DNA of 64,000 bases from Aquila chrysaetos chrysaetos (Eukaryota > Chordata > Aves > Accipitriformes > Accipitridae), in contig NW_024470393.1 of NCBI RefSeq assembly GCF_900496995.4, forward strand, positions 112,709 to 176,708. The letters run 5' to 3'. The notes under the pieces were generated by a model. That model saw only the letters and a program-made list of their open reading frames with translations, did not search any database and was not told the origin of the DNA. Position numbers and translations under genes: made by a program. Shown piece after piece: positions 33,030 to 61,600 of the stretch; positions within the stretch are counted from its first letter, which is position 1; every line of letters starts with the position of its first letter.

Positions 33030-33740
33030 GGGGGGAAATGGCGGCCGTGAGGGGAAATGGAGCCCCTGAAGGGAAATGGAGCTCGTGAGGGGTGGTGAAG
33101 GGGGAAATGGTGCCTGTGAGGGGTGGCTGAGGGGGAAATGGTGCCCCTGAGGGGTGGTGAAGGGGGAAATGGTGCCTACGAGGGGCGGCTGAGGGGGAAG
33201 TGGTGCCCGTGAGGGGTGGTGAAGGGGGAAATGGTGCCTACGAGGGGCGGCTGAGGGGGAAGTGGTGCCCGTGAGGGGTGGTGAAGGGGGAAATGGTGCT
33301 TATGAGGGGCGGCTGAGGGGGAAGTGGTGCCCGTGAGGGGTGGTGAAGGGGGAAATGGTGCCCGTGAGGGGTGGTGAAGGGGGAATTGGTGCCCGTGAGG
33401 GGTGGTGAAGGGGGAATTGGTGCTTACGGTGCCCGTGATGGGTGGTGAAGGGGGAAATGGTGCTTACGACAGGTGGCTGAAGGGGAAATGGTGCCCATGA
33501 GGGGTGGTGAAGGGGGAAATGGTGCCCGTGAGGGGTGGTGAAGGGGGAAATGGTGCCTAGGAGGGGTGGCTGAGTGGGAAATGGAGCCTGTAAGGGGTGG
33601 TGAAGGGGGAAATGGTGCTTACAAGGGGTTGCTGAGGGAGAAATGGTGCCCGTGAGGGGTGATGAGGGGGAAATGGCGCCTGTTTGGGGTAACTGAGGCA
33701 GGAAATGGCGTCCATGGTGCGTGAGGGGCAGCTGAGGTAA
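33030..33740. repeat. 31-bp minisatellite between CCDC22 and CACNA1F
   Basis: Units of 31 bp alternate two versions (GAGGGGTGGTGAAGGGGG and GAGGGGCGGCTGAGGGGG, each followed by AAATGGTGCC or AAGTGGTGCC). This gives a 62-bp higher-order period in the middle of the array. Confidence 0.88.
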
Positions 33741-34362
33741 GAAATGGCGGCAGCACATCCCTCAAATGTGTGTGCCCCCTACTTGTTCCCTCTCGCATGC
33801 ATCTGCCACATCTGTGTCCCCGCATCTGTGTGCATCCCAGCCCCGTCCACCCCATCCACATGCGTGTGCCCCCATCCCTCTTGTGGTTGTGCCCTTGCTC
33901 CGCTTACACACGCGTGTGCCCCAGCACGTGGGCAGCGCTGCCCTCCCTGTCTCTGGCACACACGCCCTCGTTAAGCCCTTAATCTCCCAGCAGTGACAAG
34001 CCGGGGACCTCAGGACGAGCCGTGGGGAGGGCCCAGGAGCTACCCCAGCACCCACAGACCCCCCCTAAACACCCCTAAACTCCCCCTAAATACCCCCAAA
34101 CCTCTTAACTATCCCACCCCCCCAAATATCCACACCCTCCCCAAGTACACCCTATATATCCCCTAAATGCTCCTAAACCATAACAGATCCCTGAAATCTA
34201 CTTGAGAGTCTCTCAAGACCATCCAAACACCCCCCCAGACCCTGTAGGTACCCTCAGAATACCCCAACCCTATCGGACACCCCTAAAATAATCCCCCCCG
34301 ACCCCCTTTGATCCCCTACAGGTACCCCCAGACTTCTGGAAAGACCCCAGACACCCCTCACC
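33741..34362. other. CACNA1F upstream region
   Basis: Non-repetitive, less G/C-skewed sequence upstream of the CACNA1F ATG. It holds several CACACGCGTGTG-type stretches and a C-rich segment (34050-34350). It probably carries the retinal promoter and 5' UTR, but I could not pick out a TATA box or CRX site with confidence. Confidence 0.35.
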
Positions 34363-50100
<15,738 letters not shown>

Positions 50101-50149
50101 GACCCCGCAGCTGCCGGAGCGAGGCGTTTGCGAGGGGTCACTGGGGACG

Positions 50150-51175
50150 GGACAGGGGGTTTACCTCGAAAAGAGGAGGGTATTCCTCCAAAAAAAGGAC
50201 TGGTTTCCTCAAAAAAAAGGGATTTACCTCAAAAAAAGGAGGGTTTTACCTCAAAAAAAGGAGGGTTTCCTCAAATAAGGGAGGATTTTACCTCAAAAAA
50301 AGAGGGTTTTACCTCAGAAAAAAGGAGGGGGTTCCTCAAATAAAGGAGGGGTTTACCTCAAAAAAAAGGAGGGGGTTCCTCAAATAAAGGAGGGTTTTAC
50401 CTCAAAAAGGAGGGGTTTCCTCAAAAAAAGGATGGTTTTACCTCAAAAGGAGGGGGTTCCTCAAATAAAGGAGGGCTTTACTTCAAAAAAAGGGAGGGTT
50501 TTCCTCAAAAAAAAAAAGTTTTACCTCAAAAAAAAAAGGGGGGGGGGGGTTTCCTCAAAAAAGGAGGGGGTTACCTAAAAAAAAAGAGTTTTCCTCAAAA
50601 AAAGGGAGGGTTTTCACTCAAAAGGGGGAGGGGCTTACATAAAAAAAAAGGGGGTTACTTCAAAAAAAGGGAGGGGTTTTCCTCAGGAAAAGTGATATTT
50701 ACCTCAAAAAAGGAGGGTTTCTCAACAAAAAAGAATGTTTTTCCTCATAAAAGGAGGGGGTTTACCCCCACAAGCAGAGTTTTATCTCAGGAAAAGGGAT
50801 ATTTACCTCGGGGTGGGGATCCTCAAAAGAGGAGGGTTTTTCCTCAAAAAAAGGCATATTTACCTCACAGAGGGGGATTTTACCTCAGAAAAGGGGTTTT
50901 TACCTCAGGAAAGGTAAATTTTACCCCACAGAGGAGCATTTTACCTCAAAAAAATAAGGTGTTTACCTCAAAAAAAACCCCCCCAAAATGGTGTATTTAC
51001 CTCAGGGAGGGGGATTTTACCTCACCAAGTATAGTTTACCTCAGGAAATGTAGATTTTACCTCACAGAGGAGGTTTTTACCTCAGGGAGGGGATCTTACC
51101 TCAGAAAAGGGGATTTTTACCTCAGGAAAGGTAGAGTTTACCTCATGGAAGAGATTTTTACCTCAAGGGAGGGTG
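50150..51175. repeat. A-rich TTTACCTCAAAAAAAGGAGGG minisatellite downstream of CACNA1F
   Basis: About forty units of 20-27 bp directly follow the CACNA1F stop and may be transcribed as its 3' UTR. Their minus strand carries GAGGTAAA, a 5' splice-site-like string, once per unit. Confidence 0.88.
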
Positions 51176-51239
51176 GGGGGGGGAGGAATCGCTCTCAGAG
51201 GAGAATCGACAGTCGCCGCCTCGCGCCACCACCACCACC

Positions 51240-51375
51240 TGCCCGGGACCTCGCCCTTCCCCGTTCGCCCATTGGCGGAGACCGCGGCCAATGGGAAAGC
51301 GCCTCAGCTCCCACTGCCACCCATTCGCATGCGCAGTGCGAATTCTCCCCACGTGTCGCGCAGGCACTTCTGGTG
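51240..51375. promoter_or_regulatory. Promoter-like CpG island between CACNA1F and KDM5C 3' ends
   Basis: CCCATTGG at 51268-51275 and GGCCAATGGG at 51286-51295 are opposed CCAAT boxes. CGCATGCGCAGTGCG at 51326-51340 resembles an NRF1 site. No gene obviously starts here, so its function is unknown. Confidence 0.4.
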
Positions 51376-51433
51376 GGGGCCCCAAACCTGCCCCCCCCCC
51401 CCCAAACACCCAAATCCCTTTTAGCCTCCAAAG

Positions 51434-51468
51434 TTTAATAATAATAAAAAAAATCATAATACAATAAA
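51434..51468. terminator. Overlapping polyadenylation signals of CACNA1F (+) and KDM5C (-)
   Basis: An AT-rich island in GC-rich surroundings. Plus strand: AATAAA at 51443-51448 and 51463-51468, candidates for CACNA1F with a 1.35-kb 3' UTR. Minus strand: ATTAAA at 51439-51434, a candidate for KDM5C. Confidence 0.5.
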
Positions 51469-51903
51469 ATAAGGCCCCCCGTCCCCGTCCCGCTACAAAG
51501 AGCCCAAGACTGTTAGTGTCGGCGGGGGGGGGGCAGGGGGGCCCCAAATCCGCCCCCCCCCCTCTCCCCCACCCCCCCCCAACCCTATAAAAAACCCGGT
51601 GCGAGGAGGGGGGGGGCTGGCCCTGCTGTGCTGGTTGGGGTCCCCCCCGGTTTGGCGGGGGGGACCCCCGGACCCCCATCTGTGTGTGTGGCCCCCCCCC
51701 GGGGCTTAAGGATACAAAAGAAATCAACTCAAATAATTACATCGCGGGGGGGGATAGGGGGGTAAGGGAGGAAGGGGGGGGAGCCCCCCCCCAGTCCGAG
51801 GGGGGTTGGGGGGTCCCAGGGTGGGGTGGGGAGGCCCAGTATGGCCCCCCCCAATCCCTCCCGGCCGCTGGCAGGTGTGTCCGTCCGAGCTGGGGGCTCC
51901 ACG

Positions 51904-52526
51904 TCACGAGTCCTGGGAGGGGGGGGGCAGAAGGGGGTTTGTTGGGGAGGGGGGGCACCCCATAACTGCACCCTGAAATGCCATGGGGAGACCCCCCCCC
52001 CCCCCCCCCGGTTCTGGGGGTGCCTTGCCCTGTGCCCCATAACCCCACACCCCGTCACTCTCACCTCCCAGGACATGAGGGTCCCGCACCCCATAAGACC
52101 CCCATGACACTGGGCCTGCACCCCACACCTCCACTGTGCCCCCCCCCATGTACCCCATAACCCCTCCCATGCTCCTCCTGGGAGCCCCCACCCCATAACC
52201 CACCCTCATGTACCCCTACAGGACCCTCACCCCATAACTCCCCCCCCCCTTCACCCCACAACCCCCCACCGTGGGCCCCCCCACCCCGAATTCTGAGTTG
52301 TTTCCCCCCCCACTCCCCAGCACTACCTCCCCTACTCACCCCCGGGGCATGGGGGCCAGGCGGGGGGCTGTCCCGGGGGGTCCCCCCCTCGGGACCCCGA
52401 CTCCTCTTTGGCTCCAGCTCCTCCTTGGCCAGGGGGGGGAGGTCACCCCTGCTCCGCCCGGCGTTTCCGACGTCTTTCGGGGTCCCGGCCACGGGCGCGA
52501 GCACCCCGCCGCTCCGCCTGCTCCAG
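51904..52526 (-). CDS. KDM5C: Lysine demethylase 5C, last two exons (rest outside window or beyond satellite)
   Basis: KDM5C is a nuclear H3K4me3/me2 demethylase. Only the C-terminal end is here: an exon at 52526-52340 and the final codons at 51912-51904 (GDS, stop). The exon opens LEQAERRGARARGRDPERRR and later reads AKEELEPKRSRGPEG. As I recall, human KDM5C ends with [20 protein letters not shown] and REELEPKR in the same order and spacing. The two halves are in different frames: the first meets a TGA after RRKRRAEQG, and one base fewer in the GGGG at about 52447-52450 would join them. JmjN, ARID, JmjC and PHD exons are not in the window. The 3' UTR runs to about 51430. Confidence 0.65.
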
Positions 52527-52649
52527 CTGGGAAGAGAAGAGGGGGGGGACGCACACCCAACCCATCAGTCACACACAGCCCCCCCCCCCCCCAAATTGGG
52601 GGGGACCCCTGGAAGGGGAGTTTAGGGTCCCCAGGGAGCTCTGAGGTCA

Positions 52650-55600
52650 TTTTGAGGACCCCATCTTGAGGAGAAGGTGGAAGAAGGTAAGGGGAGCAAG
52701 GTAGGGTTGGTTTGGGGGTCCCTGGGGTTGATTTTGGGGTCCCCAGAGGAGTTTCAGGGTCCCAGGGGGGTGGGGTGGGGACCCTAACTTGAGGAGAAGG
52801 TGGAAGAGGGTCACGGGAGGAGTGTGGGGCCGGTTTTGGGGTCCCCGGGGCAGTTTGGGGGGGTCACCAGCAGAGTTAAGAGATGGTTGAGAGGGGTTCT
52901 GGGATGCAAGGGAATGGTTTAGGGTGGCTGTAAGGTGAGGGGGCACTTCTGGGGTGCCAAGAGTGGTTTGGGGCAGTTTTGGGGTCCTGGGGATGCTTCA
53001 GGGTTTTTTTGGGGGAGGTTCAAGGATGGTTTGGGGCAGTTTTGGGGTCCTGAGAACGCTCTGGCATGGTTTTGGGGTCCTGACAGTGGTCTGAGTGAGT
53101 TTTTGGGTCCTGGGGAGACTTTGGGTTTGTTCCAGGATCCCGAGAGTAGTTTTGGGCAGTTTTTGGGATGCTGTGAGGTAGTTCTGGGGTCCTGAATGTG
53201 ATTTAGGGTAGTTTTGGGGTCCTGGGGAGAATTTGGGGTGGTTCTGGAGTCCCAAGAATGGTTTGTGGGTTTTGTGGATGCCTTGAGGAGGTTCTGTGGT
53301 CCCTGAGAATGGTCTGGGGCAATTTTGGGGTCCTGGGGACACCTTAGCATGGGTTTGGGGTCCTGAGATTGGTTAGAAGCAGTTTTGGGGTCTTGGGGAG
53401 ATTTTGGGGTTGTTCTGGGATCCCAAGAGAGGATTGGGGCAGTTTTGGAAATGCTTTGATGTGATTCTGGCGTCCTGAGTGTAATTCAGGGTAGTTTTGG
53501 GGTCCTGGGGACCTTTTGGAGTGGTTTTGGGGTTCCAAGGATGGTTTGGGGCAGTTTTGGGGTCCTGAGGAGACTTTGCGGGGGATGTTGGCATCCCGAG
53601 AGTGGTTTGGGGCAGTTCTGGTATCCTGGGCATGCTTTTTTTGGTGGGTTCAAAGAATGGTTTGGGAAGGTTTTGGCATTCTGAGAAAACTTTATTGTGG
53701 TTCTGGGGTCCTGAGAGTGGTTTGGGGCAGTTTTCTAAGGTTAGCTCTGGGGACGCTTTGGTGTGGTTTGGGGATCCCAAGTGTGCTTTAGGGTAGTTCT
53801 GGGGTCCTAGGGAGACTTTGGGATGGTTTTGGTGTACCAACAGTTGTTTGGGCCAGTTTTAGGGTCCTGGAAACACACTGGGGTGGTTTGGGGATCCCAA
53901 GGATGGTTTGGGGCAGTTTGGGTGACGCTCTGAGGTGGGTCTGGGGTCCTGAGAGTGGTTTGGGGAAGTTCTGGGGTCATGGGGGACGCTTTGACCTGGG
54001 TTTGGGGTCCTGAGATTGGTTAGAGGAACTTCTGGGGTCCTAGGGAAACTTTGGGGTTGCTCTGGCATCATGAGAGTAATTTAGACTACATTTGGGGTCC
54101 TCGACAATGCTTTGGGGTGGTTTTGGTGTCCCAAGGGTCGTTTGGGCCCGTTTTAGGGTCCTGGAAACATTCTGGGATCCCAAGGACAGTTTGGCACAAT
54201 TTTGGGGATACTTTGAAGTGCGTCTGGGATCCCGAGAGTGGTTCGGCACAGTTTTGGTGTCCTAGGGACGCTTTAGGGGTTTTTTAGGTTTCCAAGGATG
54301 GTCTGGGTCAGTTTTGGGTACTGGGGGGAACTTTGGCGTGCTTTTATGGTCCCAAGGGTGGTTTGGGCCAGATTTAGGGTCCTGGAAACACTTTGGGTTG
54401 ATTTGGGGATCCCAAGGACAGGTTAGCGCAATTTTGGGGATGCTCTGAATTGGGTCTGGGGTCCCGAGGGTGGTTTGGCACAGTTTTGGTGTCCTAGGGA
54501 TGCTTTAGGGGTTTTTGGGGGTGGGTTCCAAGGGTATTTTGGGGAAGTTTTGGGGTCCTGAGGATGCTTTGCGGTGGTTTGGCGATCCCAAGGATGATTT
54601 GGGGCAGTTCTGGGGATGCTTTCAGATGGTTCTGGGGTCCTGAGCACAGTTTAGGGCAGTTTTGGGGTCCTGGCTATGCTCTGGTTTGGTTTGGGGCAGT
54701 TCGGATGCCCTGGGGACACTTCAGGCATTTCTGGGGAGTTCCAAGGATGGTTCGGGGCAATTTTGGGGATGCCTTCAGAGGGTTCTGTGATCCTGACAGC
54801 AGTTTAGGTGGTTGTGGGGTCCTGGGGAGACTTTGGGCTGGTTTTGGTGTCCCAAGGGTCGTTTCGGCCCGTTTTAGGGTCCTGGAAACACTTTGGGATC
54901 CCAAGGACAGTTTGGCACAATTTTGGGGATGCTTTGAGGTGGGTCTGGGGTCCCGAGAGTGGTTCGGCACAGTTTTGGTGTCCTAGGGACGCTTTAGGGG
55001 TTTTTTAGGTTTCCAAGGATGGTTTGGGGCAGTTTTGGGGTCCTGAGGACGCTTTGGAGTGGTTTTGGGATCCCAAGGATGGTTTGGGACAGTTTTGGGG
55101 ATGCTTTCAGAGGGTTCTGTGATCCTGACAGCAGTTTAGGGTGGTTTTGGGGTCCTGGGGAGACTTTGGGCTGGTTTTGGTGTCCCAAGGGTCGTTTGGG
55201 CCCGTTTTAGGGTCCTGGAAACACTTTGGGATCCCAAGGACAGTTTGGCACAATTTTGGGGATGCTCTGAGGTGGGTCTGGGGTCCCGAGAGTGGTTCGG
55301 CACAGTTTTGGTGTCCTAGGGACGCTTTAGGGGTTTTTTAGGGTTCCAAGGATGGTTTGGGGCAGTTTTGGGGTCCTGAGGACACTTTGGAGTGGTTTTG
55401 GGATCCCAAGGATGGTTTGGGACAGTTTTGGGGATGCTTTCAGATGGTTCTGTGATCCTGACAGCAGTTTAGGGTAGTTTTGGGTCCTGGGGAGACTTTG
55501 GGCTGGTTTTGGCATCCAGAGAGTGCTTTGAGGCAGTTTCTGGATCCTCAGGAGACTCTGGGGTGTTTTGGGGTTCCAAAAGTGGTGAAGGGCAGTTTTG

Positions 55601-58600
55601 GGGACCTGGGGACATTTTGGTGTGGTTCTAGGGTCCTGAGTGTAATTTTGGTGTGGTTTTGGGGTCCTGGGCAAGCTTTGGGGTCGATTTGGTGTCCCAG
55701 GGGTGGTCTGGGCCAGTTTTAGGGTCCTGGAAACACTTTGGGTTGATCTGGGGATCCCAAGGACAGGTTAGCGCAATTTTGGGGATGCTCTGAATTGGGT
55801 CTGGGGTCCCGAGGGTGGTTTGGCACAGTTTTGGTGTCCTAGGGATGCTTTAGGGGTTTTTGGGGGGGGGGGTCCAAGGGTGTTTTGGGGAAGTTTTGGG
55901 GTCCTGAGGATGCTTTGCAGTGGTTTGCCGATCCCAAGGATGGTTTGGGACAGTTTTGGGGATGCTTTCAGAGGGTTCTGTGATCCTGACAGCAGTTTAG
56001 GTGGTTTTGGGGTCCTGAGGAGACTTTGGGCTGGTTTTGGTGTCCCAAGGGTCGTTTCGGCCCGTTTTAGGGTCCTGGAAACACTTTGGGATCCCAAGGA
56101 CAGTTTGGCACAATTTCGGAAATGCTCTGAGGTGAGTCTGGGGTCCCGAGAGTGTTTTGGCACAGTTTTGGTGTCCTAGGGACGCTTTAGGGTTTATTTG
56201 GGGTTCCAAGGATGGTTTGGGGCAGTTTTGGGGTCCTGAGGACACTTTGGAGTGGTTTTGGGATCCCAAGGATGGTTTGGGACAGTTTTGGGGGATGCTT
56301 TCAGATGGTTCTGGGGTCCCATGAGTGATTTAGGGCAGTTTAGGGGTCCTGGCTATGCTCTGGTTTGGTTTGGGGCAGTTCCGATGCCCTGGGGACACTT
56401 CAGGCATTTTGGGGGAGTTCAAAGGATGGTTTGGGGCAGTTTTGGGGTCCTGGGGTGACTTTGGAGTGCTTTTAGGGCTCCAAGGATAGTTTGGGACAGT
56501 TTTGGGGATGCTTTCAAATGATTCTGGGGTTCCAAGAGCGATTTAGGGCAGTTTTGGGGTCCTGGGCAAACTCTGGGGTGGTTTTGGGGTCCTGAGAGTG
56601 GTTTGAGGCAGTTTTGGGTACTGGGGGGGAACTTTGGAGTGCTTTTAGGGTCCCAAGGACAGTTTGGCACAATTTTGGGGATGCCTTCAGAGGGTTCTGT
56701 GATCCTGACAGCAGTTTAGGTGGTTGTGGGGTCCTGGGGAGACTTTGGGCTGGTTTTGGTGTCCCAAGGGTCGTTTGGGCCCGTTTTAGGGTCCTGGAAA
56801 CACTTTGGGATCCCAAGGACAGTTTGGCACAATTTTGGGGATGCTTTGAGGTGCGTCTGGGGTCCCGAGAGTGGCTCGGCACAGTTTTGGTGTCCTAGGG
56901 ACGCTTTAGGGGTTTTTTTAGGGTTCCAAGGATGGTTTGGGGCAGTTTTGGGGTCCTGAGGATGCTTTGGAGTGGTTTTAGGGTCCCAAGGATGGTTTGG
57001 GACAGTTTTGGGGATGCTTTCAAATGGTTCTGTGATCCTGACAGCAGTTTAGGTGGTTTTGGGGTCCTGAGGAGACTTTGGGGTGGTTTTGGTGTCCCAA
57101 GGGTCGTTTCGGCCCGTTTTAGGGTCCTGGAAACACTTTGGGTTCCCAAGAACAGTTTGGCGCAATTTTGGGGATGCTTTGAGGTGCGTCTGGGGTCCCG
57201 AGAGTGGCTCGGCACAGTTTTGGTGTCCTAGGGACGCTTTAGGGGTTTTTTTTATGGTTCCAAGGATGGTTTGGGGCAGTTCTGGGGTCCTGAGGACGCT
57301 TTGGAGTGGTTTTGGGATCCCAAGGATGGTTTGGGACAGTTTTGGGGATGCTTTCAAATGTTTCTGTGATCCTGACAGCAGTTTAGGGTAGTTTTGGGGT
57401 CCTGGGCAGACTTTGGGCTGGTTTTGGCATCCAGAGAGTGCTTTGAGGCAGTTTCTGGATCCTCAGGAGACTCTGGGGTGTTTTGGGGTTCCAAAAGTGG
57501 TTAAGGGCAGTTTTGGGGACCTGGGGACATTTTGGTGTGGTTCTAGGGTCCTGAGTGTAATTTTGGTGTGGTTTTGGGGTCCTGGGCAAGCTGTGGGGTC
57601 GATTTGGTGTCCCAGGGGTGGTCTGGGCCAGTTTTAGGGTCCTGGAAACACTTTGGGTTGATTTGGGGATCCCAAGGACAGGTTAGCGCAATTTTGGGGA
57701 TGCTCCGAATTGGGTCTGGGGTCCCGAGGGTGGTTTGGCACAGTTTTGGTGTCCTAGGGATGCTTTAGGGGTTTTTGGGGAGGGGTTCCAAGGGTATTTT
57801 GCGGAAGTATTGGGGTCCTGAGGATGCTTTGCAGTGGTTTGGCGATCCCAAGGATGATTTGGGGCAGTTTTGGGGATGCTTTCAGAGGGTTCTGTGATCC
57901 TGAGAGCGGTTTAGGGTAGTTTTGGGGTCCTGGGGAGACTTTGGGCTGGTTTTGGTGTCCCAAGGGTCGTTTGGGCCCGTTTTAGGGTCCTGGAAAAACT
58001 TTGGGATCCCAAGGACAGTTTGGCACAATTTTGGGGATACTTTGAGGTGCGTCTGGGATCCCGAGAGTGGTTCGGCACAGTTTTGGAGTCCTAGGGACGC
58101 TTTAGGGGTTTTTTAGGGTTCCAAGGATGGTTTGGGAGAGTTTGGGGGATGCTTTCAGATGGTTCTGGGGTCCCCTGAGTGATTTAGGGCAGTTTTGGGA
58201 TCCTGGCTATGCTCTGGTTTGGTTTGGGGACGTTCGGATGCCCTGGGGACACTTCAGGCATTTTTGGGGCGTTCAAAGGATGGTTTGGGGCAGTTTTGGG
58301 GTCCTGGGGTGACTTTGGAGTGCTTTTAGGGTCCCAAGGATGGTTTGGGGCAATTTTGGGGATGCCTTCAGAGGGTTCTGTGATCCTGACAGCAGTTTAG
58401 GTGGTTGTGGGGTCCTGAGGAGACTTTGGGCTGGTTTTGGTGTCCCAAGGGTCGTTTGGGCCCGTTTTAGGGTCCTGGAAACACTTTGGGATCCCAAGGA
58501 CAGTTTGGCACAATTTTGGGGATGCTTTGAGGTGCGTCTGGGATCCCGAGAGTGGTTCGGCACAGTTTTGGTGTCCTAGGGACGCTTTAGGGGTTTTTTA

Positions 58601-61600
58601 GGTTTCCAAGGATGGTCTGGGTCAGTTTTGGGGTCCTGAGGACGCTTTGGAGTGGTTTTGGGATCCCAAGGATGGTTTGGGAGAGTTTTGGGGATGCTTT
58701 CAGATGGTTCTGGGGTCCCATGAGTGATTTAGGGCAGTTTTGGGGTCCTGGCTATGCTCTGGTTTGGTTTGGGGACGTTCTGATGCCCTGGGGACACTTC
58801 AGGCATTTTTGGGGAGTTCCAAGGATGGTTTGGGGCAGTTTTGGGGTCCTGGGGTGACTTTGGAGTGCTTTTAGGGCTCCAAGGATAGTTTGGGACAGTT
58901 TTGGGGATGCTTTCAGATGATTCTGGGGTTCCAAGAGCGATGTAGTGCAGTTTTGGGGTCCTGGGCAAACTCTGGGGTGGTTTTGGGGTCCTGAGAGTGG
59001 TTTGAGGCAGTTTTGGGTACTGGGGGGAACTTTGGAGTGCTTCTAGGGTCCCAAGGATGGTTCGGGGCAATTTTGGGGATGCCTTCAGAGGGTTCTGTGA
59101 TCCTGACAGCAGTTTAGGGTAGTTTTGGGGTCCTGGGGAGACTTTGGGCTGGTTTTGGCATCCAGAGAGTGCTTTGAGGCAGTTTCTGGATCCTCAGGAG
59201 ACTCTGGGGTGTTTTGGGGTTCCAAAAGTGGTGAAGGGCAGTTTTGGGGACCTGGGGACATTTTGGTGTGGTTCTAGGGTCCTGAGTGTAATTTTGGTGT
59301 GGTTTTGGGGTCCTGGGCAAGCTTTGGGGTCGATTTGGTGTCCCAGGGGTGGTCTGGGCCAGTTTTAGGGTCCTGGAAACACTTTGGGTTGATCTGGGGA
59401 TCCCAAGGACAGGTTAGCGCAATTTTGGGGATGCTCTGAATTGGGTCTGGGGTCCCGAGGGTGGTTTGGCACAGTTTTGGTGTCCTAGGGATGCTTAGGG
59501 GTTTTTGGGGGGGGGGGTCCAAGGGTGTTTTGGGGAAGTTTTGGGGTCCTGAGGATGCTTTGCAGTGGTTTGCCGATCCCAAGGATGGTTTGGGACAGTT
59601 TTGGGGATGCTTTCAGAGGGTTCTGTGATCCTGACAGCAGTTTAGGTGGTTGTGGGGTCCTGAGGAGACTTTGGGCTGGTTTTGGTGTCCCAAGGGTCGT
59701 TTGGGCCCGTTTTAGGGTCCTGGAAACACTTTGGGATCCCAAGGACAGTTTGGCACAATTTCGGAAATGCTCTGAGGTGAGTCTGGGGTCCCGAGAGTGT
59801 TTTGGCACAGTTTTGGTGTCCTAGGGACGCTCTAGGGTTTATTTGGGGTTCCAAGGATGGTTTGGGGCAGTTTTGGGGTCCTGAGGACACTTTGGAGTGG
59901 TTTTGGGATCCCAAGGATGGTTTGGGAGAGTTTTGGGGGATGCTTTCAGATGGTTCTGGGGTCCCATGAGTGATTTAGGGCAGTTTTGGGGTCCTGGCTA
60001 TGCTCTGGTTTGGTTTGGGGACGTTCTGATGCCCTGGGGACACTTCAGGCATTTTTGGGGAGTTCCAAGGATGGTTTGGGGCAGTTTTGGGGTCCTGGGG
60101 TGACTTTGGAGTGCTTTTAGGGCTCCAAGGATAGTTTGGGACAGTTTTGGGGATGCTTTCAAATGATTCTGGGGTTCCAAGAGCGATTTAGGGCAGTTTT
60201 GGGGTCCCGGGCAAACTCTGGGGTGGTTTTGGGGTCCTGAGAGTGGTTTGAGGCAGTTTTGGGTACTGGGGGGAACTTTGGAGTGCTTCTAGGGTCCCAA
60301 GGATGGTTCGGGGCAATTTTGGGGATGCCTTCAGAGGGTTCTGTGATCCTGACAGCAGTTTAGGTGGTTGTGGGGTCCTGAGGAGACTTTGGGCTGGTTT
60401 TGGTGTCCCAAGGGTCGTTTCGGCCCGTTTTGGGGTCCTGGAAACACTTTGGGATCCCAAGGACAATTTGGCACAATTTTGGGGATGCTCTGAGGTGTGT
60501 CTGGGGTCCCGAGAGTGGCTCGGCACAGTTTTGGTGTCCTAGGGACGCTTTAGGGGTTTTTTTAGGGCTCCAAGGATGGTTTGGGACAGTTTTGGGGTCC
60601 TGAGGGATGCTTTGGAGTGGTTTTAGGGTCCCAAGGATGGTTTGGGGACAGTTTTGGGGGATGCTTTCAGATGGTTCTGTGATCCTGACAGCAGTTTAGG
60701 TGGTTTTTGGGGTCCTGGGGAGACTTTGGGGTGGTTTTGGTGTCCCAAGGGTCGTTTGGGCCCGTTTTAGGGTCCTGGAAAAACTTTGGGATCCCAAGGA
60801 CAGTTTGGCAGAATTTTGGGGATACTTTGAGGTGCGTCTGGGATCCTGAGAGTGGTTCGGCACAGTTTTGGAGTCCTAGGGACGCTTTAGGGGTTTTTTA
60901 TGCTCCCAAGGATGGTTTGGGAGAGTTTTGGGGATGCTTTCAGATGGTTCTGGGGTCCCCTGAGTGATTTAGGGCAGTTTTGGGATCCTGGCTATGCTCT
61001 GGTTTGGTTTGGGGACGTTCGGATGCCCTGGGGACACTTCAGGCATTTTTGGGGCGTTCAAAGGATGGTTTGGGGCAGTTTTGGGGTCCTGGGGTGACGT
61101 TGGAGTGCTTTTAGGGCTCCAAGGATAGTTTGGGACAGTTTTGGGGATGCTTTCAAATGATTCTGGGGTTCCAAGAGCGATTTAGGGCAGTTTTGGGGTC
61201 CCGGGCAAACTCTGGGGTGGTTTTGGGGTCCTGAGAGTGGTTTGAGGCAGTTTTGGGTACTGGGGGGAACTTTGGAGTGCTTTTAGGGTCCCAAGGATGG
61301 TTCGGGGCAATTTTGGGGATGCTTTCAGAGGGTTCTGTGATCCTGACAGCAGTTTAGGTGGTTGTGGGGTCCTGAGGAGACTTTGGGCTGGTTTTGGTGT
61401 CCCAAGGGTCGTTTGGGCCCGTTTTAGGGTCCTGGAAACACTTTGGGATCCCAAGGACAGTTTGGCACAATTTTGGGGATGCTTTGAGGTGGGTCTGGGG
61501 TCCCGAGAGTGGTTCGGCACAGTTTTGGTGTCCTAGGGACGCTTTAGGGGTTTTTTAGGGTTCCAAGGATGGTTTGGGGCAGTTTTGGGGTCCTGAGGAC

